Source: Gammaproteobacteria bacterium (GTDB lineage Bacteria; Pseudomonadota; Gammaproteobacteria; CAIRSR01). From it: a DNA stretch of 37,078 nucleotides. Both the position numbers and the translations under genes were made by a program. Positions 1 through 8,029 of the stretch are shown one piece after another. The stretch is taken from the NCBI GenBank assembly GCA_963575655.1, contig CAUYTY010000188.1:1-37078 (forward strand). The letters run 5' to 3'. The notes below the pieces were generated by a model. That model worked only from the letters and a program-made list of their open reading frames with translations. It was not told the DNA's origin and made no database searches. Numbering within the stretch: position 1 is the first letter of the stretch; every line of letters begins with the position of its first letter.

Positions 1-669
1 ACACGACGAGTCACCATGACGGTAGTAGTGGCGGTAGCACGAGCACCGGTGGCGGTAGTACGAGCACGGGTGGTGGTAGTACCAGCACGAGCGGTGGCAG
101 CACGAGCGGCGGTAGCACGAGCGGCGGTAGCACGAGCGGCGGCGGTGAGGGTGGTGGAACCACATCCCACCACGGTACGACGAGTCACCACGACACGACG
201 AGTCACCATGACGGTAGTAGTGGCGGTAGCACGAGCACCGGTGGCGGTAGTACGAGCACGGGTGGTGGTAGTACCAGCACGAGCGGTGGCAGCACGAGCG
301 GCGGTAGCACGAGCGGCGGTAGCACGAGCGGCGGCGGTGAGGGTGGTGGAACCACATCCCACCACGGTACGACGAGTCACCACGACACGACGAGTCACCA
401 TGACGGTAGTAGTGGCGGTAGCACGAGCACCGGTGGCGGTAGTACGAGCACGGGTGGTGGTAGTACCAGCACGAGCGGTGGTAGCACGAGCGGTGGTAGC
501 ACGAGCGGTGGTAGCACGAGCGGTGGTAGCACGAGTGGCGGTAGCACGAGTGGCGGCAGCACGAGTGGCGGTAGCACGAGCGGCGGTGGCGAGGGTGGTG
601 GAACTACATCCCACCACGGTACGACGAGTCACCACGACACGACGAGTCACCACGATACGACGAGTCACC
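1..669 (+). repeat. 192-bp tandem repeat with expandable 15-bp sub-repeats
   Basis: Units begin at 1, 193 and 385; the marker ATGACGG recurs at 16, 208 and 400. A diverged fourth unit begins near 655 (ATGATGG at 670). Within units a 15-bp block encoding STSGG is repeated about four times in units 1-2 and more in unit 3. Identity between the first two units suggests recent duplication or ongoing homogenisation. The array is cut by the window edge, so its copy number is unknown. Confidence 0.9.
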
Positions 670-812
670 ATGATGGCAGTAGTGGGGGTAGCACGAGTGG
701 GGGTAGCACGAGCACGAGCGGCGGTGGTGAGGGTGGTGGTACCACGTCCCACCATGGTACGACTGGTCACCATGGTACGGTGGGTCACCACAGCGCAACG
801 GGTCACCATTAG
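1..812 (+). CDS. Gly/Ser/Thr/His-rich tandem-repeat protein, 3' part
   Basis: I read this in the frame starting at base 3. It is open from the window edge to TAG at 810-812, so the start lies upstream. The peptide is made of STSGG and GGGST blocks, a GGGEGGG spacer, and TTSHHG/TTSHHD triplets, ending in four GHH/SHH-type groups directly before the stop. Two successive 192-bp (64-codon) units appear identical. The third is expanded by 78 bp (26 codons), all within the STSGG array, so every length change keeps this frame. The competing frame (Val/Ala/Arg-rich, from ATG 16) looks like a translation artefact of the same repeats. His pairs spaced along a flexible Ser/Thr/Gly chain suggest metal binding or a surface/secreted linker, but no family is recognised and function is unknown. 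No signal sequence can be judged because the N-terminus is missing. Confidence 0.6.
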   Translation, partial: TTSHHDGSSGGSTSTGGGSTSTGGGSTSTSGGSTSGGSTSGGSTSGGGEGGGTTSHHGTTSHHDTTSHHDGSSGGSTSTGGGSTSTGGGSTSTSGGSTSGGSTSGGSTSGGGEGGGTTSHHGTTSHHDTTSHHDGSSGGSTSTGGGSTSTGGGSTSTSGGSTSGGSTSGGSTSGGSTSGGSTSGGSTSGGSTSGGGEGGGTTSHHGTTSHHDTTSHHDTTSHHDGSSGGSTSGGSTSTSGGGEGGGTTSHHGTTGHHGTVGHHSATGHH

Positions 813-828
813 CGTGTGAGATAACGGT

Positions 829-922
829 CGCCCCCTCATTCTCTCTTCACAATGAAGGATTGTGATCATTCGGATGTTCCGTGTGATCCAGTTTCTTCGC
901 TTGTGGGGGAGGTGAGGGGGCG
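829..922. repeat. Inverted repeat between repeat-protein gene and argS
   Basis: CGCCCCCTCA at 829-838 is exactly complementary to TGAGGGGGCG at 913-922, with imperfect pairing continuing inward for about ten more bases. It resembles the C/G-rich arms of the palindromic elements elsewhere in the window and may be a small relative. A terminator role for the upstream gene is possible, but there is no T-run. Confidence 0.4.
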
Positions 923-965
923 AAATTATTGCCCAATCTTATCTTGAGAAAGTGAGGTATTCCTC

Positions 966-2756
966 TTGAAACAGCACCTGGAACACCTCCTTGCGACGGC
1001 GGTAGGGCGGTTGCGTGTCGCGGGCCGGTTATCCGCTGATGTTGTTCCCACAGTAGCTGTGGAGCGTACCCGTGATCGCGTCCACGGAGACTTTGCCAGC
1101 AACTTGGCGTTGACCCTGGCAAAGTTGGCCCGGTGTAAGCCGCGAGAACTGGCTGAAGCGTTGTGTGCGCAGTTGCCACCTGATCCGAGATTGGATCGAG
1201 TAGAGGTGGCAGGTCCCGGGTTTATCAACTTTTTTCTCACCCACGCGGCCTATCAAGAGATGGTAGTGCGCGTGTTGGCGGAGGGAGAGACTTTCGGGTG
1301 TTCCAACTTGGGTGGTGGTCGATTGGTGCAGGTTGAATTCGTTTCTGCCAATCCTACTGGGCCGTTGCATGTTGGGCATGGTCGGGGAGCTGCCTGTGGT
1401 GCCGTAGTGGCGGATCTGTTGGCTGCCGTGGGCTTTCGAGTGCATCGGGAATATTACGTCAACGATGCCGGTCGTCAGATGGACATCCTGGCCACGAGCG
1501 TTTGGTTGCGTTATCTGGAACTGTGTGGTGAGGTTTTCCGTTTTCCCTCCAATGCCTACCGGGGCGACTACGTTTGGGACATCGCGGCGCTGTTGCATCG
1601 CACCCGCCAAGAGGCCCTGCGTATCGCTGCCGAAGTGGTTTTTACCTCTGTGCCTGAAGATGCTCCAAATATGGAAGAGCAGGCAGCGGGAATGGGTCCT
1701 GCCGGTGACAAGGAGGCTCATATCGACGCACTCATTGCCCGCGCTAAGCATCTGTTGGGAGAACAGAATTATCGTGAGGTTTTCGATCTTGGGCTTGGCG
1801 CTATCTTGGATGATATTCGCGATGACCTCGCCCATTTTGGCGTGCGTTATGACGAGTGGTATTCGGAGCGGTCGCTGGCTAAGCGTGGAAAAGTGGAAGA
1901 GGCTATTAACCGTCTTAAGGCCGCTGGCCATTTGTATCTCAAGGATGGCGCGTGGTGGTTTCAGTCGAGTGCCTTTGGTGACGAGAAGGATCGAGTGGTG
2001 GTTCGTGAGAATGGACAGACCACCTATTTTGCCTCCGATATTGCCTATCACATGGACAAATTGGAGCGCGGATTCGATCACGTTGTAGATATTTGGGGTG
2101 CCGATCACCATGGCTATGTCCCACGGATTAAAGCAGCGCTCACGGCTCTCGGCGATGATCCTGATAAGCTCCAGGTCTTATTGGTGCAATTTGCCATTCT
2201 TTATCGGAATGGTGCACGGATGCAGATGTCCACACGGAGCGGAGAATTTGTGACGTTGCGTGAATTACGCAAAGAGGTGGGTAAGGATGCCGCACGTTTC
2301 TTCTACGTGTTGCGTTCTTCTGAACAACACATGGACTTTGACCTCGACCTCGCTAAATCTCAGTCCAACGATAATCCTGTGTACTACTGCCAATATGCCC
2401 ACGCTCGAGTGCATAGCGTTTTTCGAGCGTTGGCGGAGAAAGGTCTCCCTTGGGATCGTAACAATGCAGTAGTACATCTGCACCGTCTCACGGAAGACCA
2501 CGAGCAGGCGTTGATGGTGACCCTATCTCGCTATCCCGAGGTGGTCAAGGGGGCTGCATTGACCTATGCCCCCCACGTACTCGCCCATTATCTGCGTGAG
2601 TTGGCCACCGATTTCCATACCTATTACAACGCACATACCTTTCTGGTGGAGGATACCGATCTGCGCGCGGCACGCTTGGCCTTAGTCGAAGCGGCGCGCC
2701 AGGTGCTTGCTAATGGCCTTAGGTTATTGGGGGTTTCCGCCCCGGATACGATGTGA
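966..2756 (+). CDS. argS: Arginyl-tRNA synthetase
   Basis: Cytosolic class I aminoacyl-tRNA synthetase that charges tRNA-Arg with arginine using ATP. The 596-residue product has the usual family length. The N-terminal tRNA-binding Add1 domain spans about residues 1-110 and ends in [12 protein letters not shown]. The class I signature [13 protein letters not shown] places HVGH at residues 135-138. The C-terminal DALR-type anticodon-binding domain starts near residue 470. The canonical KMSKS lysine motif is not evident; many ArgS proteins have a modified one, and [10 protein letters not shown] occupies that region. The start is TTG at 966, preceded by GTGAGG about 9 nt upstream; the sequence from there aligns with normal ArgS N-termini. 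It ends one base before the SPOR gene's start codon, so the two are probably co-transcribed. Confidence 0.96.
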   Translation: MKQHLEHLLATAVGRLRVAGRLSADVVPTVAVERTRDRVHGDFASNLALTLAKLARCKPRELAEALCAQLPPDPRLDRVEVAGPGFINFFLTHAAYQEMVVRVLAEGETFGCSNLGGGRLVQVEFVSANPTGPLHVGHGRGAACGAVVADLLAAVGFRVHREYYVNDAGRQMDILATSVWLRYLELCGEVFRFPSNAYRGDYVWDIAALLHRTRQEALRIAAEVVFTSVPEDAPNMEEQAAGMGPAGDKEAHIDALIARAKHLLGEQNYREVFDLGLGAILDDIRDDLAHFGVRYDEWYSERSLAKRGKVEEAINRLKAAGHLYLKDGAWWFQSSAFGDEKDRVVVRENGQTTYFASDIAYHMDKLERGFDHVVDIWGADHHGYVPRIKAALTALGDDPDKLQVLLVQFAILYRNGARMQMSTRSGEFVTLRELRKEVGKDAARFFYVLRSSEQHMDFDLDLAKSQSNDNPVYYCQYAHARVHSVFRALAEKGLPWDRNNAVVHLHRLTEDHEQALMVTLSRYPEVVKGAALTYAPHVLAHYLRELATDFHTYYNAHTFLVEDTDLRAARLALVEAARQVLANGLRLLGVSAPDTM

Positions 2757-2757
2757 T

Positions 2758-3510
2758 ATGGCTGCTACTTCGCGCAAACGCTCTCCGCCCCCTGATTACA
2801 AGCCTTCTCCTCCCGCATCTGATAGGGGAGGGGTGCCCGGGTGGGTTTGGGTTATGATCGGGCTGCTGATCAGCATGGTTGGGGCATTAGGTTACTATAT
2901 TTTGGGTGATTCCCGCCATGCTGGTGCAGGAGGTACCTCTCAGGCCATAGCGAGTTCTGCTACTCCCATCGCCAAAGAGTTGACCAAGGTTGCGAGTAAA
3001 CCACCTGTTAGTAAGGAGCCAGCAGCCAAGGAATCTACGAGCGAGGCCGCTCCGAAGCCTGCTCCCGTAGCTGAGGGAACTTCTTCCACGTCGTTCGATT
3101 TCTACAAACTCTTGCCGGCGATGAAGGTTGGTGATGCCTCTGAACCTCCCCAGGAGTCGCCCAAGCCGACGGTCAAGGAACCACCCAAGCCTCCCGCAAA
3201 AGAGCCGGCCTTGAAACAGCCAACACCTCCTGCCAAGGAGGCGGGGCGGGAGTCGGCGAAGGAGCCATCCACGGTTTATGTGCTTCAGGCCGGTGCCTTT
3301 CATACCTCCCAAGAAGCCGACCGTCTGCGTGCTCATCTCGCCTTTATGGGGTTGGAATCTACCATTCAGACTGTTGGGGCGGGTGCCTCGGAAGTCTGGC
3401 ACCGAGTCCGTTTGGGGCCTTTTCGGGAATTCAATCAAGCTACCCAGATCCAGCAGCGTCTACGCCAGGAGAGCATCTCCGCTACCTTGAGCAAAGAACG
3501 CCGCAATTAA
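2758..3510 (+). CDS. FtsN-like SPOR-domain membrane protein
   Basis: I place the start at ATG 2758, one base after the argS stop. A longer reading from 2707 would overlap argS and add residues unlike this family. The 250-residue protein has a short basic cytoplasmic tail (MAATSRKRS), a PGW motif leading into one membrane helix at about residues 28-48, a Pro/Lys/Ala/Glu-rich periplasmic linker (about 60-170), and a C-terminal SPOR domain (about 175-250, beginning near STVYVLQAGAF). SPOR domains bind septal peptidoglycan stripped of stem peptides, and this layout is that of FtsN, a late division protein that activates septal cell-wall synthesis. argS followed by ftsN is typical of gammaproteobacteria, but hslV/hslU, common next genes, are absent. 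The exact ortholog assignment is inferred from layout. Confidence 0.85.
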   Translation: MAATSRKRSPPPDYKPSPPASDRGGVPGWVWVMIGLLISMVGALGYYILGDSRHAGAGGTSQAIASSATPIAKELTKVASKPPVSKEPAAKESTSEAAPKPAPVAEGTSSTSFDFYKLLPAMKVGDASEPPQESPKPTVKEPPKPPAKEPALKQPTPPAKEAGRESAKEPSTVYVLQAGAFHTSQEADRLRAHLAFMGLESTIQTVGAGASEVWHRVRLGPFREFNQATQIQQRLRQESISATLSKERRN

Positions 3511-3623
3511 GTGTTTGGCGCGCAAGAGAACTTTCTCCCTTATAAGGTATTCCCGAGAAATCTCGTTTCAGCTACTGTCAGTTAGCTACAATACGGGCGC
3601 CACCGTCAAATACAACCGCTCAC

Positions 3624-3647
3624 TCCCCCTCCCAACGGGAAGGGGGA
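3624..3647. terminator. Possible hairpin after the SPOR gene
   Basis: A 10-nt C-rich arm (3624-3633) pairs with a G-rich arm (3637-3647), with one bulged A and a three-base loop. It lies between the convergent SPOR and glycosyltransferase genes. No T-run follows on either strand, so this may be a palindromic repeat fragment rather than a true intrinsic terminator. Confidence 0.3.
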
Positions 3648-3675
3648 TATGATTACACCAAACCTGCCGAGTCTC

Positions 3676-5934
3676 TTATTCGTCTCCCTTGATACGTAAA
3701 TAATCTAGGCCAAAACCATTCCGTTGATCGGCATCCTCGGAACTCCCTTTAATGGTAATCCTCAAGGTATGATTGCCTGATACTAGGCGGTGCCTACCCA
3801 AAGAGATTTCTTCACTACGTGAAGTATCGCGCGAATAACCCTCAAACTCGGTCCCAATCTTTGCACCGTCCAGCGCTAGTTGGAAACGCCCGAAGTCATA
3901 ACTGGTGGTGTAGCGGATCAACAAATCCGCATTCATTTCGCGCGGAACGAAAAATTGGAGATCTAAGGAGCTCCCCTCCCTGGCATCCAACCACAATAGG
4001 TGACTGCCGCCGCTCCATCCATTAAGTGCCTGCGGAAAATAATTTCCCCCCTCGCTATTCATAACCCCCATCGACTCGCCCTCCACGACCCAATCTTTGA
4101 GCATAATCACTTGCCTCGACGCTTCTCCACGTCGCTGGAACTCATAGATATAGAATCGCCCATCCTGACTAAGCGGGACACGTACCAAGGCATATTTGGG
4201 GAACGTCCGTTCTAACTCCTCAAGACTCATGTCATTTACCTGCTCCACTGCCACCTGCTGCGGAAGAGAAAATCGTGCATACATCTCATTCAAAACTGGC
4301 CGCTCTGGCCAATAGGGGGATGAGATGAACACCTGTTCGCCTTGCTTCAGCAGTTCGAACAACTCCGTAGCAAAACGCCGAGCCACCTCAGTATTGAGTT
4401 CAGGTCCGAATAGGGAATGAAAGTGGATATCTGTACGACGCTTCAAAACCTTCTGGTAATAGAGGCTAAAGGGGTATTGACCCTTTCCATCATCGTCGCA
4501 GATATGGGCGCCCACTGGAATTTTCTGGAAGAACGTCTCCGCTATTTCTTTCGTAATCGTATAGTTCATTTTGTTCGGATTCCCAAAATATAAGGACGCA
4601 TCCCATAGATTCGAGACATAATCATAAAATGAGAAATACTCTCTCCAGAATCCATTTTCCTTGTCCCATTTCGCTACCTGAGAATACACATAGGGACCGA
4701 TCAATAAGGTACAAGAAAGTATCAATGTCGCTCGTCGCCACTGCTTCCCCCGATTGAGAAAGTAAGCAAATCCTAGTGGGGTGAGTGAGCCAAACATGAT
4801 CCACACCGGTAGGCCAAACGCATAGGTGTCCCAGATCATGTAATTTGATGACCAAACAGCTTGAATCACAAAACCGGTCAAGAAAAAACCAGAAAACATC
4901 CGAAGGTCTTTCCTTCTCATTAGCAAGAAGAAACCTACTATGCCTGTGAGAAAGGCCACGGAAGGGTAATTTATCAGCAAGAGGAACAAGTAATTCAGAT
5001 GCCAATGCCATTTCTGCTCGCTGGTTAAATAGGTTGGAAACATGAAATCCTTAAATCGTCCACCGGTCATGCCATCGAGCATATCTTTCAGGATCAGCCA
5101 TTGATCATGGAACGTCTGTCCCCCTAATTTTAGTAGGTGGTCATTAAATTCTCTCAAAAAGATAAAGAGAAATATTTGTAAGGCCAATCCAAAGAACAGG
5201 AAAATTCTCAACAATGTTCCCGCCCTAAAAATCTTTCGCCACTGACTCGGATGAAGCGCCAAGATTACAAAACCAAAACCAAAAAGTCCCATTAATACAT
5301 GATTGAAGAGCCCCAAACCAAAAACAAAAACAGCTTTATAGAGATCGATCAACTGATCGGATTCCTGATAACGCAAAATATAATAAAGTAATATTCCGAG
5401 CAGTGCTGTATTGAGCGTGTACACCTCCAAGATTGTAGAATGCCACCACAGTGAATGACCAAGCATCACCGCAATGGCTCCTAACAGCGCTGCAACCGGG
5501 TTGCGCGTCATCTTCAGTCCATTCACAAAGACAAAATGGACCGTAATTGCCCCAAACACCCCACACAGCAGATTAAGACGATAGTGCAGGTCACCCCACG
5601 GAATGAGTAAGGTCCAGACTCGCCCAAGAATATGGAAGAGATTGTGAATATTTACCCACGTCCCGGTTACCAGCAGATGTACGTTGCTGGCAATCATTGG
5701 GGCATCAATCCAACCCGGCACTCGTGAGGCGGTGGTCCAATAAAAAGCGAGAGGAATCAACCAGAATAATCGGGAAGACCAGTGTACCCAATTCTCGCAA
5801 CAACCTGTCGAATCTTTACTCCCTCGTTCAGGAATAGCTACCGAGGAAGTCCCTGAAGCAGCCGAAGCCTCCGTGCAAGATTCATCTGGAATAGAGGCAA
5901 TTTCTTTACCATCATCAACCATGAATTTCACCAT
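3676..5934 (-). CDS. DUF2723-type polytopic membrane glycosyltransferase
   Basis: The 752-residue protein has an N-terminal soluble stretch of about 45 residues, then about ten or more membrane helices through residue ~420. The helix pattern and motifs (WIDAPMIASNVHLL, then HSLWWHSTILEVYTLNTALL, then GLFNHVLM) fit the DUF2723 family, GT-C-fold glycosyltransferases or mannosyltransferase-like proteins. These use lipid-linked sugars at the outer face of the inner membrane. A large soluble region follows; the last ~110 residues look like a beta-sandwich carbohydrate-binding module, ending in GFGLDYLRIKG. The start is ATG 5934; ATG 5922 is an alternative, and neither has a clear ribosome site. 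The gene stands alone, divergent from the methyltransferase gene. Acceptor and sugar are unknown. Confidence 0.75.
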   Translation of the reverse strand: MVKFMVDDGKEIASIPDESCTEASAASGTSSVAIPERGSKDSTGCCENWVHWSSRLFWLIPLAFYWTTASRVPGWIDAPMIASNVHLLVTGTWVNIHNLFHILGRVWTLLIPWGDLHYRLNLLCGVFGAITVHFVFVNGLKMTRNPVAALLGAIAVMLGHSLWWHSTILEVYTLNTALLGILLYYILRYQESDQLIDLYKAVFVFGLGLFNHVLMGLFGFGFVILALHPSQWRKIFRAGTLLRIFLFFGLALQIFLFIFLREFNDHLLKLGGQTFHDQWLILKDMLDGMTGGRFKDFMFPTYLTSEQKWHWHLNYLFLLLINYPSVAFLTGIVGFFLLMRRKDLRMFSGFFLTGFVIQAVWSSNYMIWDTYAFGLPVWIMFGSLTPLGFAYFLNRGKQWRRATLILSCTLLIGPYVYSQVAKWDKENGFWREYFSFYDYVSNLWDASLYFGNPNKMNYTITKEIAETFFQKIPVGAHICDDDGKGQYPFSLYYQKVLKRRTDIHFHSLFGPELNTEVARRFATELFELLKQGEQVFISSPYWPERPVLNEMYARFSLPQQVAVEQVNDMSLEELERTFPKYALVRVPLSQDGRFYIYEFQRRGEASRQVIMLKDWVVEGESMGVMNSEGGNYFPQALNGWSGGSHLLWLDAREGSSLDLQFFVPREMNADLLIRYTTSYDFGRFQLALDGAKIGTEFEGYSRDTSRSEEISLGRHRLVSGNHTLRITIKGSSEDADQRNGFGLDYLRIKGDE

Positions 5935-6141
5935 TTACCCATTTATGTAACCACGAAAAACATACCTTGAATGTTTCGGTAGATCTGTGATAGTTTCTTG
6001 CGTATCAAGTGATGTCGTGGGGATACTTTGCTATCGTTTCAATAAAGCGTTTAGATAACAAGACTCCCCCATCTTCTTTTCCTCTCTCTCCACGTTTGGA
6101 ATAGACTCGCACGCCGAGTTTCGCAAGAGCAACCATTATTT

Positions 6142-7287
6142 ATGAACGATGAACATCATCAGGAAACGAGTCAGGCACCGGAAACCCCAGCAATCTGGCG
6201 GGTGGCTAATGCCTTAGCAGCAGTGGCCATGGTTTGGGCGGTGTGGTGTGTAATTGCCGGCACCACCGCCTACACAGAAGCCTTTACCAACGGCGCTACT
6301 GCCTTTATGCATGGTGACGAAAAGATCTGGGAGATTTCCCATGCCAGTATCGCCCGCAATATGGCCATTGCCTTATCCATCATCTACGGTTTGTGGTTCT
6401 TGGTTACCGGTGCCAATGGTCCGGGCAAAGCCATGTTGGCCTGGCGGGCATTCATTAAAATGGTGGCCCACCCCACCAAGCCAGAACTTAGTTCTGCAGA
6501 GCGTGCCGCAGCGCTCAATTGCGCAGTCAAATGCTTTTTTTCCCCATTGATGACATTCTTCTTCGTGGGTAACTGTGCTCATTTCTACAACGCCGCTTAC
6601 AACACCGTAACCCAATGGGGTGCTATGCCCTTCCCCGAATTGTATTGGCGTCATTTTCATTGGGCTGCCTTCTGGGGAATTCTAATGTTGGACGTGGTCT
6701 GGTTTTTTATTGGTTATCTGGTAGAACACCGCAGTCTCGATAATACCATTCGTACTGTCGAGCCCACTGCCCTCGGCTGGTTTGTTTGCATAGTCTGTTA
6801 TCCACCCCAGGTGGGTTGGACCACCGATCTATTAGGGTGGTATGCGTCGGATATGCCTGTAGTGGTTTACCAATTTTGCGATTCGAATATCCTCAGCCTA
6901 GAAACGGGTTACATCCTGACCATGATGGTTGGCATCCCGGTATTGATACTGATGGGGGTTTATTCGTATGCCTCGGTAGCAATGGGTTTAAAGGCCAGCA
7001 ATCTTACCAATCGTGGCACCGTCGAACGCGGACCCTACGCACTGGTCCGTCACCCGGCCTACATCTGCAAGACCAGCGCCTGGAATCTCTCCGCCATGGT
7101 GCCTCTCTCTCGCGCCATCTACGACCAGGACATCCAATGGGGGGCGGCGATCCTCTTCTCTATCATTGTTTGGACTTTCATCTATCATGTCCGCGCACTA
7201 ACCGAGGAACGCCACCTATCCGCCGACCCAGACTATCGAGCCTACTGCGAGCGAGTAAAGTGGCGCTACATTCCTGGAGTCTATTAG
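6142..7287 (+). CDS. Membrane methyltransferase, isoprenylcysteine methyltransferase (ICMT/PEMT) fold
   Basis: The 381-residue protein is hydrophobic with about seven to eight predicted membrane helices. Near the C-terminus is the family hallmark RGPYALVRHPAYICK, followed by a conserved acidic/aromatic stretch (EERHLSADPDYRAYCERV), the SAM-binding signature of ICMT/PEMT/NnrU-like proteins. The N-terminal ~200 residues (helices around 25-45, 75-95, 135-155 and 175-195) exceed the minimal ICMT core. The catalytic fold is therefore well supported; the substrate (a phospholipid, a cysteine carboxylate or another small molecule) is not. Start ATG 6142 has only a weak upstream purine tract. It is convergent with the HAD phosphatase gene, 13 bases away. 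Confidence 0.7.
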   Translation: MNDEHHQETSQAPETPAIWRVANALAAVAMVWAVWCVIAGTTAYTEAFTNGATAFMHGDEKIWEISHASIARNMAIALSIIYGLWFLVTGANGPGKAMLAWRAFIKMVAHPTKPELSSAERAAALNCAVKCFFSPLMTFFFVGNCAHFYNAAYNTVTQWGAMPFPELYWRHFHWAAFWGILMLDVVWFFIGYLVEHRSLDNTIRTVEPTALGWFVCIVCYPPQVGWTTDLLGWYASDMPVVVYQFCDSNILSLETGYILTMMVGIPVLILMGVYSYASVAMGLKASNLTNRGTVERGPYALVRHPAYICKTSAWNLSAMVPLSRAIYDQDIQWGAAILFSIIVWTFIYHVRALTEERHLSADPDYRAYCERVKWRYIPGVY

Positions 7288-7294
7288 CGTTGTC

Positions 7295-7328
7295 CAACCT
7301 CTAACCACTTCTTTGGGGTTGGAGGTTG
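7295..7328. terminator. Hairpin between convergent methyltransferase and HAD genes
   Basis: CAACCTCTAACC (7295-7306) pairs with GGTTGGAGGTTG (7317-7328) through 12 positions with one T-G wobble and a 10-base loop. It overlaps the HAD gene's 3' end. The position between converging genes suits bidirectional termination, although no clear T-tract follows on either strand. Confidence 0.4.
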
Positions 7329-7996
7329 CTCTTCGCGCCGTGGACTGGTCCATCGAACCACGCACGCAACCCGGGAAAATCATCCAAACAAGCAAGAGGT
7401 CCCCAACGGCGCAGGCGCTCCACTTCGTGGACTCCATAGGTCATGGCAATACGTGGCATGGCGACGTTGTGGGCCATCTCCATATCGTATTCGGTATCGC
7501 CGACCATCACTGCGTATTCGGAGGCAGTATCCAACTCTTCTAGGATTTCCTGGAGCATCAACGGATCGGGTTTTGATTTGGTCTCATCGGCACAACGAGT
7601 GATGTGGAAAAATCGTCCCAGGTTTGTTTCCCGTAAGGCACGATCGAGCCCACGGCGACTTTTTCCAGTGGCCACCGCCAGGAGATAACCGCTATCGTGG
7701 AAGTGGCGCAGAGTTTCTTCCACGCCCGGAAAAAGGCTGGAGGGAGCAGGCTCGGATCCGAGAAAGTAGTGGTAGCGATAGCGCTCGATCACGGCCTGCC
7801 GAGTGGCATTGTCCGAGTCTGGAAAAAGCACCACGGACGATTCCATCAAACCAAGTCCGATGATGTTACGTACTGTGGCACGCGATAATGGCGCTAATTC
7901 CAGGTCGAGCGCTGCTTTTTGGAAGCAAGAGACGATATGGACCTCGGAGTCAATGAGGGTACCATCCCAGTCGAAGATGATTAGTCGATAGCTCAT
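7301..7996 (-). CDS. HAD-superfamily hydrolase, phosphoglycolate-phosphatase-like
   Basis: The 231-residue cytosolic phosphatase has all four HAD motifs. Motif I is DWDGTLID (residues 9-16; first Asp nucleophile, second general acid). Motif II is the Thr in AVATGKS. Motif III is the Lys before PDPLML. Motif IV is GDTEYDME, which binds magnesium. The helical cap between motifs I and II marks subfamily IA, as in Gph and beta-phosphoglucomutase. Likely substrates are small phosphate esters; phosphoglycolate is plausible but not proven. The start ATG 7996 precedes MSYRLIIFDWDG, the standard position for motif I. It lies 33 bases downstream of metH on the same strand and may share its transcript. 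Confidence 0.88.
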   Translation of the reverse strand: MSYRLIIFDWDGTLIDSEVHIVSCFQKAALDLELAPLSRATVRNIIGLGLMESSVVLFPDSDNATRQAVIERYRYHYFLGSEPAPSSLFPGVEETLRHFHDSGYLLAVATGKSRRGLDRALRETNLGRFFHITRCADETKSKPDPLMLQEILEELDTASEYAVMVGDTEYDMEMAHNVAMPRIAMTYGVHEVERLRRWGPLACLDDFPGLRAWFDGPVHGAKSNLQPQRSG

Positions 7997-8029
7997 AATG
8001 TATCTAGGTGGCCGCGTCTGGAAACTCTT

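Noticed and set aside
16-819. 267-codon Val/Ala/Arg-rich ORF over the repeat region
   Set aside because: Its composition is a by-product of the STSGG/SHH repeats read one frame off; the hydrophilic frame is the plausible one.
1029-2111. 360-codon minus-strand ORF inside argS
   Set aside because: It lies wholly antisense to a well-supported argS and shows no family motif.
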